From Pantoea sp. Lij88 (GTDB lineage Bacteria; Pseudomonadota; Gammaproteobacteria; Enterobacterales; Enterobacteriaceae): 64,000 bases of DNA. The notes beneath the pieces are model-generated. The model worked only from the letters and a program-made list of their open reading frames with translations. It had not been told where the DNA came from and did not search any database. Shown here piece after piece: positions 48,695 to 58,144 of this stretch (position 1 is its first letter; every line of letters begins with the position of its first letter). The stretch covers positions 3,658,001-3,722,000 of the forward strand of contig NZ_CP118269.1 in assembly GCF_030062155.1 (NCBI RefSeq), given 5' to 3'. Made by a program: the position numbers and the translations under genes.

Positions 48695-49144
48695 TTGCCT
48701 GCCATCACCTGAGAAATTGTCATTGAAACATTCAACGACTGAATAGTTTGTTAGCCCTATTGTGAACCCTGGCTAACGCGTTATTGCTGTGAATTCAAAG
48801 GAAACAGTGTCTTAATTCAAAGGATTGGACGTTTTCCAATCAAAAAACCGTTGTAATTGTTCAAACTGCGTCGGGGTATTTCAAATAATGCCAGACTTTT
48901 CTTAAGTCTTTCTGAACATTACTTCTTAACTCAGTGAGATGCAAAGCAAAATGCCAACAAATTCCGCTTCAGGTGGATTAAGAATGGATCTGATTTATCG
49001 TCAGATTTGAGATAGAAGACGGCTTAAATTCTAAATATGCTGCTTTATCAGGCAAATAATGCTGTTTTTTCAGGCAAAAACCAACCTCAGCATCGCGAAA
49101 CTATGTGTGATAAAATAACATCACTTATCCAGCGGAGAATTTTC
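48695..49144. other. Intergenic region between TraF-like gene and zur (450 bases)
   Basis: AT-rich with no credible gene. It contains the divergent promoters and a Zur-box-like repeat at 49107-49124. Confidence 0.5.
49107..49124. promoter_or_regulatory. Inverted repeat in front of zur, possible autoregulatory box
   Basis: GTGATAAAATAACATCAC has GTGAT/ATCAC arms, and its reverse complement contains TGTTAT like the Zur consensus core. It lies 20 bases before the zur ATG and overlaps a TAAAAT -10 candidate. Confidence 0.35.
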
Positions 49145-49666
49145 ATGACCAACATGACGTCGCAGCAAATTTTGATTCAGGCCGAAAAAATGTGCCTGCA
49201 GCGCGGTGTGCGTCTGACTTCGCAGCGTGCTGAAGTGTTGCGCCTGATGGCCGAACAGCCCGGCTCAATCAGCGCCTACGATCTGCTGGATCAGCTCCGC
49301 GTCAGCGAACCGCAGGCTAAACCCCCTACCGTCTATCGTGCGCTGGATTTCCTGCTGGAGCAGGGTTTCATTCATCGGGTGGAGTCCAACAACAGCTACG
49401 TCATGTGTCACCACTTTGAGGCGCCAGCCCATACGTCGGTGATGCTGGTCTGTGACCGCTGTGCCGCCGTTACAGAGAAACAGGCGCAGGGCGTGGAGAA
49501 GATTATCGCGACGCTGGCGGGTGAAGCGGAGTTTGCATTACGCCATAGCGTGATTGAAGCGCATGGTTTGTGTGAAAGTTGTGCTGCAGTAGAAGCCTGT
49601 ACGCATCATGAAAACTGCGAACACGATCATCAGGATGAGGGAAAAAAGCGGGGGAAACGCGGGTAA
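49145..49666 (+). CDS. zur: Zinc uptake regulator Zur (Fur family)
   Basis: Zinc-sensing repressor of znuABC and zinc-free paralogues. The 173-residue protein has the DNA-binding domain with LTSQRAEVLRLMAEQPGSISAYDLLDQLR and TVYRALDFLLEQGFIHRVES, then zinc ligands HHFEAPAHTSVMLVCDRCAAV and GLCESCAAVEAC. An additional His-rich tail follows (THHENCEHDHQDEGKK). ATG 49145 with GGAG upstream gives the E. coli-like start. Confidence 0.94.
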   Translation: MTNMTSQQILIQAEKMCLQRGVRLTSQRAEVLRLMAEQPGSISAYDLLDQLRVSEPQAKPPTVYRALDFLLEQGFIHRVESNNSYVMCHHFEAPAHTSVMLVCDRCAAVTEKQAQGVEKIIATLAGEAEFALRHSVIEAHGLCESCAAVEACTHHENCEHDHQDEGKKRGKRG

Positions 49667-49752
49667 TCTGCACATCCTTGTGCTGCTCCATCCCTGTACC
49701 GTTCCGATGCGGGCGCACCGGAAGGCATTCAGCTGATTATCAGGGTACCTGA

Positions 49753-49965
49753 TTACCAGCGGTGATCTTTGTTCTTGCCTTCCCAGTCCGTCACTTCGCG
49801 CTCTGCTTCATCTTTCGCATAGCCGTAACGTTCCTGGATTTTGCCGACCAGCTGATCGCGTTTACCTTCGATAACCTGCATATCATCGTCGGTCAGCTTG
49901 CCCCATTTCTCTTTCATTTTACCTTTGAACTGCTTCCAGTTGCCGCTCGCTTCGTCTTTATTCAT
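49753..49965 (-). CDS. yjbJ: CsbD-family stress protein YjbJ
   Basis: A 70-residue hydrophilic protein, MNKDEASGNWKQFKGKMKEKWGKLTDDDMQVIEGKRDQLVGKIQERYG, the CsbD fold. In E. coli YjbJ is abundant in stationary phase and under osmotic stress. It sits next to zur as in E. coli. Molecular role unknown. Confidence 0.94.
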   Translation of the reverse strand: MNKDEASGNWKQFKGKMKEKWGKLTDDDMQVIEGKRDQLVGKIQERYGYAKDEAEREVTDWEGKNKDHRW

Positions 49966-50130
49966 GGCAGACCTTCAATCCTCGGGGTTTAATGATTATC
50001 TTGCTACTTAACAAAATAACGATATAAAGCGCTGGTTAACTGCGCTGCTTAAAGTTAATTGTAGTAGCCAATTTAATAACCGTGGAATAATACGGAATAA
50101 TCTGTATCACTCTGAGTCAGCCCCGCAGAA

Positions 50131-51453
50131 TCAGGCGTCAAACCAGCTGTTCTGACGCCAGTGCTTACGCCAGATGAACCACAGAGACAGGCCGCGCAGC
50201 GCCAGGAAAACCGTCACCGCCAGCCACAGGCCGTGGTTACCCAGCACCGGTACGCTGAGCAGCGTCAGAAAGTAGCCGGCCGCCGCCACAACCATGCTGT
50301 TACGCATTTCGCGTCCGCGCGTCGCGCCGATGAACATCCCATCCAGCAGATAACACCAGACGCCGATCAGCGGCATGATGACCTGCCAGACCAGGTAGCG
50401 GTCAGCTGTCTGCTGGAGTGACTCAAGAGAGGTCAGCAAAGTAACGATCTGCGGGCCAAAAATGGCATAGACCAGTGAGAAGAACAGCGCCACCACCACC
50501 GCCTGCCGACAGGCAGAGTGCCAGACCAGCATTAGTTTGCTGCCATTTTTTGCGCCGTGCGCTTCGCCGGCAAACGCTTCAACCGCGTAGGCAAAGCCAT
50601 CCAGCGCGTAGGCCGTGAAGGTAATGAACATCAGCAACACCGCGTTAACCGCCACCACGTCCGGACCCAGTCGCGCGCCCAGCACGGTCAGGGAGGCGAA
50701 ACAGAGCTGCAGCATCAGAGAGCGCAGCATGATGTCACGGTTCAGTCGCAGCAGCCGTCCGCTGTCACCGCGCCAGCTCTGCTTCAGCAGGCTTAGCGAA
50801 ATACCGCGTAGCTTTAACACCCGCCAGACCATGATGCCGCCGACGATCAGCGTGATGTACTCCGCCAGCGCCGTGGCGGTTGCCGCCCCCGCGACACCCC
50901 AGTGCAGCCCCATCACCAGCCAGAGATCGAGCACGATGTTCACCAGATTGCCCACCACCAGCAGGATCACCGGCGCGCGTGCATACTGCACGCCCAGCAG
51001 CCAGCCCAGTATGACCAGGTTTGCCAGGGTGGCAGGCGCACTGAGCCAGCGAATCTGAATAAACAGCGCCGCCTGTTCCAGTACATCAGGATTGCCGCCA
51101 ACCAGATGGGTCGCCAGCTGAATAATCGGATAACGCAAAGCGATGAACAGTACACCTGCCAGCAGCGCAATAATCAGCGGCTGCGTCAGCGCGCGTGCCA
51201 GAGCGGCTTTATCGCCCGCACCAAATGCCTGCGCCGTAAGGCCAGTGGTACTCATTCGAAGGAAAAGCAGCAGCATAAAGAGGAAGCTGGTCACTGTGGT
51301 CCCGACCGCAACCCCGCCAAGATAGACAGGGCTGTCGAGATGACCAATAACTGCAGTATCGACCACTCCCAGTAAAGGAACGGTGATATTTGAAAGGATC
51401 ATCGGCAGCGCAAGCCGCCAGAGATTTTTATCCGTTGCCGTGATAAAGCGCAT
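50131..51453 (-). CDS. dinF: MATE-family transporter DinF
   Basis: A 440-residue MATE exporter (NorM-type DinF branch) with 12 hydrophobic segments; the N-terminus TDKNLWRLALPMILSNITVPLLGVVDTAVIGHL is the family signature. It follows lexA in the same orientation by 98 bases, as in E. coli, where it is SOS-induced through the lexA promoter. No separate LexA box was seen in the gap. Confidence 0.93.
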   Translation of the reverse strand: MRFITATDKNLWRLALPMILSNITVPLLGVVDTAVIGHLDSPVYLGGVAVGTTVTSFLFMLLLFLRMSTTGLTAQAFGAGDKAALARALTQPLIIALLAGVLFIALRYPIIQLATHLVGGNPDVLEQAALFIQIRWLSAPATLANLVILGWLLGVQYARAPVILLVVGNLVNIVLDLWLVMGLHWGVAGAATATALAEYITLIVGGIMVWRVLKLRGISLSLLKQSWRGDSGRLLRLNRDIMLRSLMLQLCFASLTVLGARLGPDVVAVNAVLLMFITFTAYALDGFAYAVEAFAGEAHGAKNGSKLMLVWHSACRQAVVVALFFSLVYAIFGPQIVTLLTSLESLQQTADRYLVWQVIMPLIGVWCYLLDGMFIGATRGREMRNSMVVAAAGYFLTLLSVPVLGNHGLWLAVTVFLALRGLSLWFIWRKHWRQNSWFDA

Positions 51454-51551
51454 TCGCCGTTCCGTGCTCAGTGTCGCTGCCGTTAAGCAGGCGACAAAAT
51501 TAGGGCAGACAGAATAGCATCAGAAAAGGCGAATGCACGCAGCCCTCAGAA

Positions 51552-52166
51552 TCAGAGCCACTCGCCGTTGCGCACCACGCCCACTGCCAGACCTTCAATG
51601 GTCAGCGACTGTGCACGGGTATCGACAACAATCGGGTCGAAATCGCTGTTTTCCGGCAGAAGATGCACGATAGCACCCTGCTTTTTCCAGCGTTTAACGG
51701 TCACTTCATCATCAATGCGGGCAACCACAACCTGGCCGTTGCGCACATCCTGGGTTTTATGTACCGCGAGCAGGTCGCCATCCATAATCCCGATATCTTT
51801 CATCGACATTCCGCTGACGCGCAGCAGGAAATCGGCAGACGGCTTGAACAGGCCCGGATCCACTTTGTAGTGGGTTTCGATATGTTCCTGCGCCATGATC
51901 GGCTCACCGGCAGCAACCCGGCCAATCAGCGGTAGCCCTTCTGAAACCTCTTCTTCCATTAACAGACGAATGCCGCGCGATGCACCGGAAACGATCTCGA
52001 TGACGCCTTTACGCGCCAGCGCTTTCAGATGCTCTTCTGCCGCATTTGGCGAACGGAAGCCCAGCTGCGCGGCAATCTCTGCACGCGTAGGCGGCATGCC
52101 TGTTGAAGAAATATGGTCGCGAATCAGGTCATAGACCTGCTGCTGCCTGCTGGTTAATGCTTTCAT
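51552..52166 (-). CDS. lexA: SOS repressor LexA
   Basis: A 204-residue repressor and self-cleaving serine protease. N-terminal winged helix-turn-helix ([50 protein letters not shown]), cleavage site VAAG (Ala86-Gly87), nucleophile Ser121 (GMSMKD) and Lys158 (TVKRWKK). Two residues longer than E. coli LexA, which shifts the catalytic numbers by two. Two LexA boxes upstream mark autorepression. Confidence 0.98.
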   Translation of the reverse strand: MKALTSRQQQVYDLIRDHISSTGMPPTRAEIAAQLGFRSPNAAEEHLKALARKGVIEIVSGASRGIRLLMEEEVSEGLPLIGRVAAGEPIMAQEHIETHYKVDPGLFKPSADFLLRVSGMSMKDIGIMDGDLLAVHKTQDVRNGQVVVARIDDEVTVKRWKKQGAIVHLLPENSDFDPIVVDTRAQSLTIEGLAVGVVRNGEWL

Positions 52167-52174
52167 CCCGCCCC

Positions 52175-52190
52175 CTGGTTGTTTATACAG
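52175..52190 (-). promoter_or_regulatory. LexA box, proximal, of lexA
   Basis: CTGTATAAACAACCAG (minus strand), CTG-N10-CAG, 9 bases before the lexA ATG. Confidence 0.85.
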
Positions 52191-52193
52191 TCG

Positions 52194-52209
52194 CTGTGAG
52201 TATATACAG
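52194..52209 (-). promoter_or_regulatory. LexA box, distal, of lexA
   Basis: CTGTATATACTCACAG (minus strand), CTG-N10-CAG with the TATATA middle. In tandem with the proximal box, as in E. coli lexA. Confidence 0.9.
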
Positions 52210-52242
52210 GTATTGGCGAAATGGAAACCGATTGTCAGGGAA

Positions 52243-52262
52243 AACGCGCCCTCAGGCGCGTT
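52243..52262 (-). terminator. Rho-independent terminator after dgkA
   Basis: AACGCGCC, loop, GGCGCGTT then TTCC on the minus strand. Confidence 0.65.
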
Positions 52263-52271
52263 ATGGAAGGC

Positions 52272-52640
52272 TTATCGCAAATGTGTCCAGAGCAGCGCGA
52301 CCCAGACAAACAGGGCCAGTATGATGCTGATCAGTACCGCCGCCGAGCCCATGTCTTTTGCCCGGCCCGCCAGGGGATGGTGCTCCTGACCGATGCGGTC
52401 AACCACCGCTTCAATGGCACTATTGAGGATTTCGACAATGACCACCAGCACCACCGCCCCAATCATCAGGATGCGGGAGATCACATCGACATCCAGCCAG
52501 CACGCGATAATAATAGCGGCCAGCGCAGCCAGTGCTTCCTGGCGAAACGCCGCTTCATGTTGCCAGGCGGCGCGCAGTCCCTGCCATGAGTAACCTGCGG
52601 CTTTTACTATTCTGATAAGTCCGGTGGCATTATTTGCCAT
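52272..52640 (-). CDS. dgkA: Diacylglycerol kinase
   Basis: A 122-residue integral membrane kinase recycling diacylglycerol from membrane-derived oligosaccharide synthesis. Active-site block EILNSAIEAVVDRIGQEHHPLAGRAKDMGSAAV and three transmembrane helices, with Glu and Asn residues as in E. coli DgkA. It is divergent from plsB, as in E. coli. Confidence 0.96.
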   Translation of the reverse strand: MANNATGLIRIVKAAGYSWQGLRAAWQHEAAFRQEALAALAAIIIACWLDVDVISRILMIGAVVLVVIVEILNSAIEAVVDRIGQEHHPLAGRAKDMGSAAVLISIILALFVWVALLWTHLR

Positions 52641-52759
52641 GATGTGGGAACCCTTTCATCGGATTGACGTCAATGTCTGGGCTGCGTGCAATTGGCACCA
52701 CCACAGATCTTCGCTGCACTTTCTGCTATGCTTGCGGCGCTTTGCTAACAAGAGGCTTC

Positions 52760-55192
52760 ATGTTGTCTATGTCAGGTTGGCGTAAACTCTATTACAAATT
52801 GCTTAATTTACCACTGTCGTTTTTGGTAAAAAGTAAGGCCATTCCGGCCGATCCCGTGTCTGAACATGGTCTGGATCCGACCCGACCTATTATGTATGTT
52901 TTGCCTTACGATTCGAAGGCCGACTTACTGACTTTACGCGCACAGTGTCTGCGGCATCATCTGCCCGACCCGCTTTCTCCGCTGGAGATTGATGGTTCAC
53001 TGCTGCCGCGCCACGTATTTATCCATGATGGCCCGCGCGTCTTCCCCTATTTTGTGCCCAGCGTGGAATCGGTAAAAATCTTTCACGATTACCTGGACCT
53101 GCATCGCAATAACCCTAAGCTCGATATTCAAATGCTGCCGGTCACCGTGATGTTTGGCCGCGCACCAGGACGTGAAGTTCAGGGCGAACCCACGCCACAT
53201 CTGCGGTTGCTGAACGGCGTGCAGAAGTTCTTTGCCGTGATCTGGCATGGACGCGACAGTTTCGTCCGCTTCTCGCCGACCGTCTCATTGCGCCGCATGG
53301 CCACGGAACACGGTACGGATAAGTCGATTGCTCAGAAGCTGGCTCGTGTGGCACGCATCCATTTTGCCCGTCAGCGACTGGCGGCAATTGGCCCGCGTTT
53401 ACCGGCGCGTCAGGATCTGTTTAATCGTCTGCTGCAATCCAAAGCGATTGAAAAAGCCGTTGAAGATGAAGCACGCAGCAAAAAAATCTCCCATGAGAAA
53501 GCGCAGCAGAACGCCGTCGAGATGATGGAGGAGATCGCTGCAAACTTTTCCTACGAAGCCATTCGCGTCACCGACCGTGTGATGGGCTGGCTCTGGAGTC
53601 GTCTCTATCAGGGCATCAACGTCAATGGCGGCGAAAAGGTTCGTCAGCTGGCGCAGGATGGCCACGAGATTGTCTATGTGCCCTGCCATCGCAGCCACAT
53701 GGATTATCTGCTGCTCTCCTATGTGCTCTATCATCAGGGTCTGGTGCCGCCGCACATTGCAGCCGGTATCAATCTCAACTTCTGGCCAGCCGGCCCGATT
53801 TTCCGTCGTCTGGGCGCCTTCTTTATTCGTCGTACCTTTAAAGGCAATAAGCTCTACGCCACGGTGTTCCGCGAATATCTCGGCGAGCTGTTCACCCGCG
53901 GCTATTCAGTTGAGTACTTTGTCGAAGGAGGCCGTTCACGTACCGGTCGCCTGCTGGACCCTAAAACCGGCACCTTAGCCATGACGCTGCAGGCGATGCT
54001 GCGCGGCGGTAATCGTCCGATCACGCTGGTACCCATCTACATTGGCTATGAGCATGTGATGGAAGTGGGTACGTACGCCAAAGAACTGCGCGGTGCGGCA
54101 AAAGAGAAAGAGGGCTTCATGCAGATGGTGCGTGGCTTACGCAAGCTGCGCAATCTCGGTCAGGGTTACGTTAACTTTGGCGAGCCGCTGCCGCTGGTCA
54201 ACTATCTCAACAAACGGGTACCGGAATGGCGCGATGCGATCGATCCGATTGAGCCGCAGCGTCCGAGCTGGTTAACGCCGACCGTCAATGATATCGCGGC
54301 CAGTCTGATGGTGCGTATTAATGAAGCGGGCGCGGCCAACGCCATGAACCTCTGTGTCACGGCGCTGCTGGCGTCACGTCAGCGCTCACTAACCCGTGAA
54401 CAGCTGATTGAACAGCTGGAGTGCTATACCCAGCTGCTGCGCAATGTGCCTTACTCGCCAAACGCGACCGTACCCGATCTCTCCGCGGAAGCGCTGCTGG
54501 ATCATGCCCTGGGTATGAATAAGTTTGAGAGTGAAAAGGACAGCATTGGCGACATCATCATTCTGCCGCGTGAGCAGGCAGTGCTGATGACCTACTATCG
54601 CAACAACATTCATCACATGCTGGTGATGCCGTCGCTGATTGCCGCCATTGTTCAGCAGCATCAGACGCTGACCGAAGCAGAACTGCTGCGTCAGGTAAGC
54701 CTGATCTATCCAATGCTGAAGAGTGAACTGTTCCTGCGCTGGCAGACCGATGAGCTGCCACAACTGCTGACTGACGTGAGTCAGGAGCTGGCGCGTCAGG
54801 GCCTGATTACCTTCGAAGCCGGGGAGTTGCGCTTTACCGCCGCGCGCTATCGCACGCTGCAGCTGCTGGCTGCCGGTGTACGCGAAACGCTGCAGCGTTA
54901 TGCCATTACCTTCTCTATTCTCAGCGCCAAGCCGACGATTAACCGTGGCACGCTGGAGAAAGAGAGCCGGACGCTGGCACAGCGTCTGTCGGTACTGCAC
55001 GGGATCAACGCGCCGGAGTTCTTCGACAAAGCGGTCTTTACCTCGCTGGTACTGACGCTGCGCGATGAAGGGTATATCAGCGACAGCGGTGATGCCGATG
55101 TCGCGCAGACTCTGGCGACATGGCATATCCTGGCTGACCTGGTCACCAGTGATGTCCGCATGACGATTGAAACCGCGGTGGCGCACGACTGA
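52760..55192 (+). CDS. plsB: Glycerol-3-phosphate acyltransferase
   Basis: First acylation of sn-glycerol-3-phosphate, inner membrane. About 810 residues, close to E. coli PlsB. Acyltransferase motifs: [15 protein letters not shown] (HX4D), [33 protein letters not shown] and [19 protein letters not shown]. The ATG at 52760 (MLSMSGW) has AAGAGG close upstream; MSGW three codons later corresponds to the E. coli start. Confidence 0.95.
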   Translation: MLSMSGWRKLYYKLLNLPLSFLVKSKAIPADPVSEHGLDPTRPIMYVLPYDSKADLLTLRAQCLRHHLPDPLSPLEIDGSLLPRHVFIHDGPRVFPYFVPSVESVKIFHDYLDLHRNNPKLDIQMLPVTVMFGRAPGREVQGEPTPHLRLLNGVQKFFAVIWHGRDSFVRFSPTVSLRRMATEHGTDKSIAQKLARVARIHFARQRLAAIGPRLPARQDLFNRLLQSKAIEKAVEDEARSKKISHEKAQQNAVEMMEEIAANFSYEAIRVTDRVMGWLWSRLYQGINVNGGEKVRQLAQDGHEIVYVPCHRSHMDYLLLSYVLYHQGLVPPHIAAGINLNFWPAGPIFRRLGAFFIRRTFKGNKLYATVFREYLGELFTRGYSVEYFVEGGRSRTGRLLDPKTGTLAMTLQAMLRGGNRPITLVPIYIGYEHVMEVGTYAKELRGAAKEKEGFMQMVRGLRKLRNLGQGYVNFGEPLPLVNYLNKRVPEWRDAIDPIEPQRPSWLTPTVNDIAASLMVRINEAGAANAMNLCVTALLASRQRSLTREQLIEQLECYTQLLRNVPYSPNATVPDLSAEALLDHALGMNKFESEKDSIGDIIILPREQAVLMTYYRNNIHHMLVMPSLIAAIVQQHQTLTEAELLRQVSLIYPMLKSELFLRWQTDELPQLLTDVSQELARQGLITFEAGELRFTAARYRTLQLLAAGVRETLQRYAITFSILSAKPTINRGTLEKESRTLAQRLSVLHGINAPEFFDKAVFTSLVLTLRDEGYISDSGDADVAQTLATWHILADLVTSDVRMTIETAVAHD

Positions 55193-55209
55193 CACACGCG
55201 CACAGTAAA

Positions 55210-55233
55210 AAGGCGACCTCATGAGGTCGCCTT
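55210..55233. terminator. Bidirectional terminator between plsB and ubiA
   Basis: AAGGCGACCTC, loop AT, GAGGTCGCCTT with A and T runs on either side. Confidence 0.85.
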
Positions 55234-55254
55234 TTTTATGCCCAAAACGCGCTG

Positions 55255-56142
55255 TCAGAACAGCTGACTGAACGGCGGCGTGCTCATCAGTATGCCAAGG
55301 AACAGCACCATCCCGACGTAGTTGTTGTTCAGGAAAGCCTGGAAACAGGGCTGGCGTTCGCGCCCGGCGATCAGCTTCTGCTGATAAACAAACAGCGCAG
55401 CCGCCAGCAGCAGCGACCAGTAGAAGCCGCTGTTCAGATGCAGCAGCATCCCCACCAGCGCCATCAGCAGCAGCGTCGCCAGCTGCAGCAGACCAATGAT
55501 CAGCTTGTCGAAACGGCCAAACAAAATCGCCGTCGATTTCACGCCAATCTTCAGATCATCGTCCCTGTCGACCATCGCATACTGAGTGTCATAAGCGACC
55601 GTCCAGCAGATGTTCGCGATAAATACCAGCCAGCAGACCAGAGGTAAGGACTCACTAACTGCGGACCAGGCCATAGGAATCGCCCAGCCAAACGCGGCCC
55701 CCAGCACTACCTGCGGCAGATGGGTATAGCGCTTCATAAAGGGGTAGACCCAGGCCAGCGCCAGCCCTACGACGGAGAGCATGATCGTCATCAGGTTCAT
55801 GGTCAGCACCAGCGCAAACGCCACCAGCGCCAGAATCACGAACAGCAGCTTAGCCTCTTTTGCACTGACTGCGCCGCTGGCCAGTGGCCGGTGCTTCGTG
55901 CGCTCCACGTGACCATCGACTTTGCGATCGGCGTAGTCGTTGATCACACACCCCGCAGCACGCATCACAATCACCCCGGCCACAAACACCGCCAGCACCG
56001 GCAGCGGCGGGATCGCCCTCTCCGCCAGCCACAATGCCCAGAATGTTGGCCACATCAGCAACAGCGTACCGATGGGTTTGTCGATACGCATCAGGCGAGC
56101 GTAAGCCCGCCACTTACTCATACTTAAGCTATTTTGCACCAC
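55255..56142 (-). CDS. ubiA: 4-hydroxybenzoate octaprenyltransferase
   Basis: Prenyltransferase of ubiquinone synthesis in the inner membrane, about 295 residues. The two Asp-rich motifs are [11 protein letters not shown] and [16 protein letters not shown], with eight or more hydrophobic segments. Two GTG codons (56142, 56139) with GAGGA upstream are the likely starts; the second matches the E. coli N-terminus length. It follows ubiC by 7 bases, forming ubiCA. Confidence 0.95.
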   Translation of the reverse strand: MVQNSLSMSKWRAYARLMRIDKPIGTLLLMWPTFWALWLAERAIPPLPVLAVFVAGVIVMRAAGCVINDYADRKVDGHVERTKHRPLASGAVSAKEAKLLFVILALVAFALVLTMNLMTIMLSVVGLALAWVYPFMKRYTHLPQVVLGAAFGWAIPMAWSAVSESLPLVCWLVFIANICWTVAYDTQYAMVDRDDDLKIGVKSTAILFGRFDKLIIGLLQLATLLLMALVGMLLHLNSGFYWSLLLAAALFVYQQKLIAGRERQPCFQAFLNNNYVGMVLFLGILMSTPPFSQLF

Positions 56143-56149
56143 AAAATCC

Positions 56150-56662
56150 TCAGGCCAGATCGCGATAGAGTGGCGATGCCGGTAAAAACAGTTCAGTCAG
56201 CAGCAGCGGTTTGCCGGAGAGACGCAGGCGCGAACGCCGTCCCCACAAGCCCTCTACCTGGCCCGGATCAATGAAATCGCGGGTCAGCGTCGATGAGGAG
56301 AAGAGGTAGCGACCCAGCGGACGGGTGCCAAGCTGTTGCAGCATCGCCTCTGGTCCGTTGAGGGTGCTTTCCGGCACCAGCGTGCGGCCCGCCAGCCAGG
56401 GCTGATCGTCGCCGAACAGCAGTACTTCACGCAGCCAGAAGCGTTCATCGTCTGGCAACAACGCCCTTTCCTCACCTAACTCGCTGGCGTCGATAAAGCC
56501 TTCCCGCAGCGGCTGAACCGTGACCCGCTGACAGTGCTGTTCAAAACGGCGCGTCATTGAATCTTCCTCCATCAGCCAGTCGAGCAAGGGCGGCGCAAGG
56601 GTGGCCTGCGACGGAGAAAGCCAGTTGAGCGAACGTAATAAGCTGAGTGCGTCTTGCGACAT
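56150..56662 (-). CDS. ubiC: Chorismate--pyruvate lyase
   Basis: A 170-residue cytosolic lyase converting chorismate to 4-hydroxybenzoate and pyruvate, the first step of ubiquinone synthesis. Family block [27 protein letters not shown], the [12 protein letters not shown] loop and the C-terminal [14 protein letters not shown] are present. First gene of the ubiCA operon. Confidence 0.95.
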   Translation of the reverse strand: MSQDALSLLRSLNWLSPSQATLAPPLLDWLMEEDSMTRRFEQHCQRVTVQPLREGFIDASELGEERALLPDDERFWLREVLLFGDDQPWLAGRTLVPESTLNGPEAMLQQLGTRPLGRYLFSSSTLTRDFIDPGQVEGLWGRRSRLRLSGKPLLLTELFLPASPLYRDLA

Positions 56663-56748
56663 AGCACCACTCCCGATAATTTTCAGGCCGCTAGTTTAGC
56701 GCAGAGAAGCGATGCGAACACCTGCCGTCGTATCAGACGGCAGGCAGA

Positions 56749-57159
56749 TTACTCGCGTTTCAGGCGGTTGCTGTTTGCCAGCCACAGCGTGACCACCAGA
56801 ATCAGAATCGCCGCAGAGTAGCAGAGCGTATCGAAGGGATTTTTATGGTCGACGATAATCAGGCGGATAATGGCCGTGATACCGATATAGACAAAATAGC
56901 GCAACGGAAAGTGATAGCCCGACTGAAAGTACTTCACTATCAGGGCGATAAATTCGAAGTAGAGGAAATAAATGACGATTCCCTCAATCAGCAGATAGGA
57001 AGAGGCCTGCTCGCCGGTGCTGAACAGTACATTTGCCAGATGGATAGTTTCTTTGCCTAAAAAGACGATCAGGATGATCGCCAGACTCAGCAGACCCAGA
57101 TTCAGCACCCATTGCAGTACCGTTGCAAGGTGGCGGGCCAAAGGATTTTTGTCACTCAT
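56749..57159 (-). CDS. psiE: Phosphate-starvation-inducible protein PsiE
   Basis: A 136-residue inner-membrane protein with four hydrophobic segments; the sequence [34 protein letters not shown] and FALIVKYF-like and [24 protein letters not shown] blocks match PsiE. In E. coli psiE is induced by PhoB and repressed by cAMP-CRP. A perfect CRP core site lies upstream here. Function unknown. Confidence 0.92.
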   Translation of the reverse strand: MSDKNPLARHLATVLQWVLNLGLLSLAIILIVFLGKETIHLANVLFSTGEQASSYLLIEGIVIYFLYFEFIALIVKYFQSGYHFPLRYFVYIGITAIIRLIIVDHKNPFDTLCYSAAILILVVTLWLANSNRLKRE

Positions 57160-57206
57160 GTTGCGCCTTTAAAAAGGAGTTATTAGCGCGCGATATCATG
57201 CGTCAG

Positions 57207-57222
57207 TGTGACGCAAATCACA
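57207..57222 (-). promoter_or_regulatory. CRP site upstream of psiE
   Basis: TGTGA-N6-TCACA is perfect on the minus strand (TGTGATTTGCGTCACA). It overlaps a second inverted repeat TGCGTCA-N3-TGACGCA at 57199-57215. Confidence 0.7.
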
Positions 57223-57230
57223 ATAACTCC

Positions 57231-57938
57231 TCAGGCCTCTACATCAACACAGAGCGCATCGTAGCGCCAGTATTCACAGTCGCAGTCAATCACCTCTTTT
57301 TGCTGGTTGCGGTTGATGCGGGTAATCAGCAGGCCGGGGCTGCCCGGTGCCACATTCAGCGTGGGTGCGGCCACCTCCGGCAACGGGCCAGGCAGAATCG
57401 TGAAGCGCGCGCCGCCATATCGAATACCGTAACGCTGGTCATAGAGATCGGTCAGGGAACGGGTCAGATCTTCATTGAGCAGACCGGGGAAAAAACGTGG
57501 ATTAAGGTAGTGTTCAACATAGAGCACCGCGCGCCCATCGATGCGACGCAGGCGGCGAATGCAGTAAACCGCCGAGCCGGGTGCCAGGCGCAGCGCCGTC
57601 GCTACGCTGTCATGCGCCGCAACCTGCTCAGCGGCGATGACTTCGGTGGTCGCCTGCCGTCCCTGCTCCCTCGCCATGGCATGAAAGTGGCTGTGATGCA
57701 GTGGGTTGTAGATTAAGCGTGGCGGCGCAATAAACCAGCCGCGACGCAGTTCGCGGTAGATGATGCCCTGCGCTTCCAGCTTGCCCAGCGCTTCCCGCAG
57801 AGTAATCCGCGTGGTGCTGAACGCCTCGCTTAAGGCACGCTCCGCTGGCAGTCGCCCGCCGCTGAACTCACCCGCCTGAATACGCATCAGCAGTGCGCTG
57901 GCAATCGCATCTGCCGTTTTGAGTGCTATCGACTCCAC
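57231..57938 (-). CDS. GntR/UTRA-family regulator (PhnR-like)
   Basis: A 235-residue regulator: N-terminal GntR winged helix (AIASALLMRIQAGEFSGGRLPAERALSEAFSTTRITLREALGKLEAQGIIYRELRRGWFI) and a C-terminal UTRA effector domain beginning near PGSAVYCIRRLRRIDGRAVLYVEHYLNP. Start is GTG at 57938 with GAGG eight bases upstream. It is divergent from the ABC-importer operon and probably binds TGGACTAGACCA at 58097. Relatives sense 2-aminoethylphosphonate or phosphonates; its ligand is not known. Confidence 0.8.
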   Translation of the reverse strand: MESIALKTADAIASALLMRIQAGEFSGGRLPAERALSEAFSTTRITLREALGKLEAQGIIYRELRRGWFIAPPRLIYNPLHHSHFHAMAREQGRQATTEVIAAEQVAAHDSVATALRLAPGSAVYCIRRLRRIDGRAVLYVEHYLNPRFFPGLLNEDLTRSLTDLYDQRYGIRYGGARFTILPGPLPEVAAPTLNVAPGSPGLLITRINRNQQKEVIDCDCEYWRYDALCVDVEA

Positions 57939-58049
57939 AACAGTAGCCTCATTTTGGTGCGACTCCGCACTCTTACTGTTCAGGTAAACGCGCCAGTGAC
58001 GGGCGAACGGGTCACGTCTCTTGCCGCCCATCCCGCGCACCGCACCGCC

Positions 58050-58067
58050 TTGTCATAAATCGTTCAT
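58050..58067 (+). promoter_or_regulatory. PHO box upstream of the phosphonate-type ABC operon
   Basis: TTGTCATAAATCGTTCAT agrees with CTGTCATAWAWCTGTCAY at 15 of 18 positions. A TACATT -10 (58078-58083) follows after exactly 10 bases, the spacing of PhoB-activated promoters. Confidence 0.7.
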
Positions 58068-58096
58068 ATACAGGGGCTACATTGGCTCGGTTCTTG

Positions 58097-58110
58097 CTGG
58101 ACTAGACCAG
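58097..58110 (+). promoter_or_regulatory. Putative GntR/UTRA operator
   Basis: CTGGACTAGACCAG has CTGG/CCAG arms around CTAG. It matches the TGGTCTAGACCA-type sites of PhnF/HutC-group GntR regulators. It lies about 5-20 bases after the start site expected for the -10 at 58078. Confidence 0.65.
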
Positions 58111-58144
58111 CCAGGCCCATCAACTTACACCCGGAGCAACTGAG

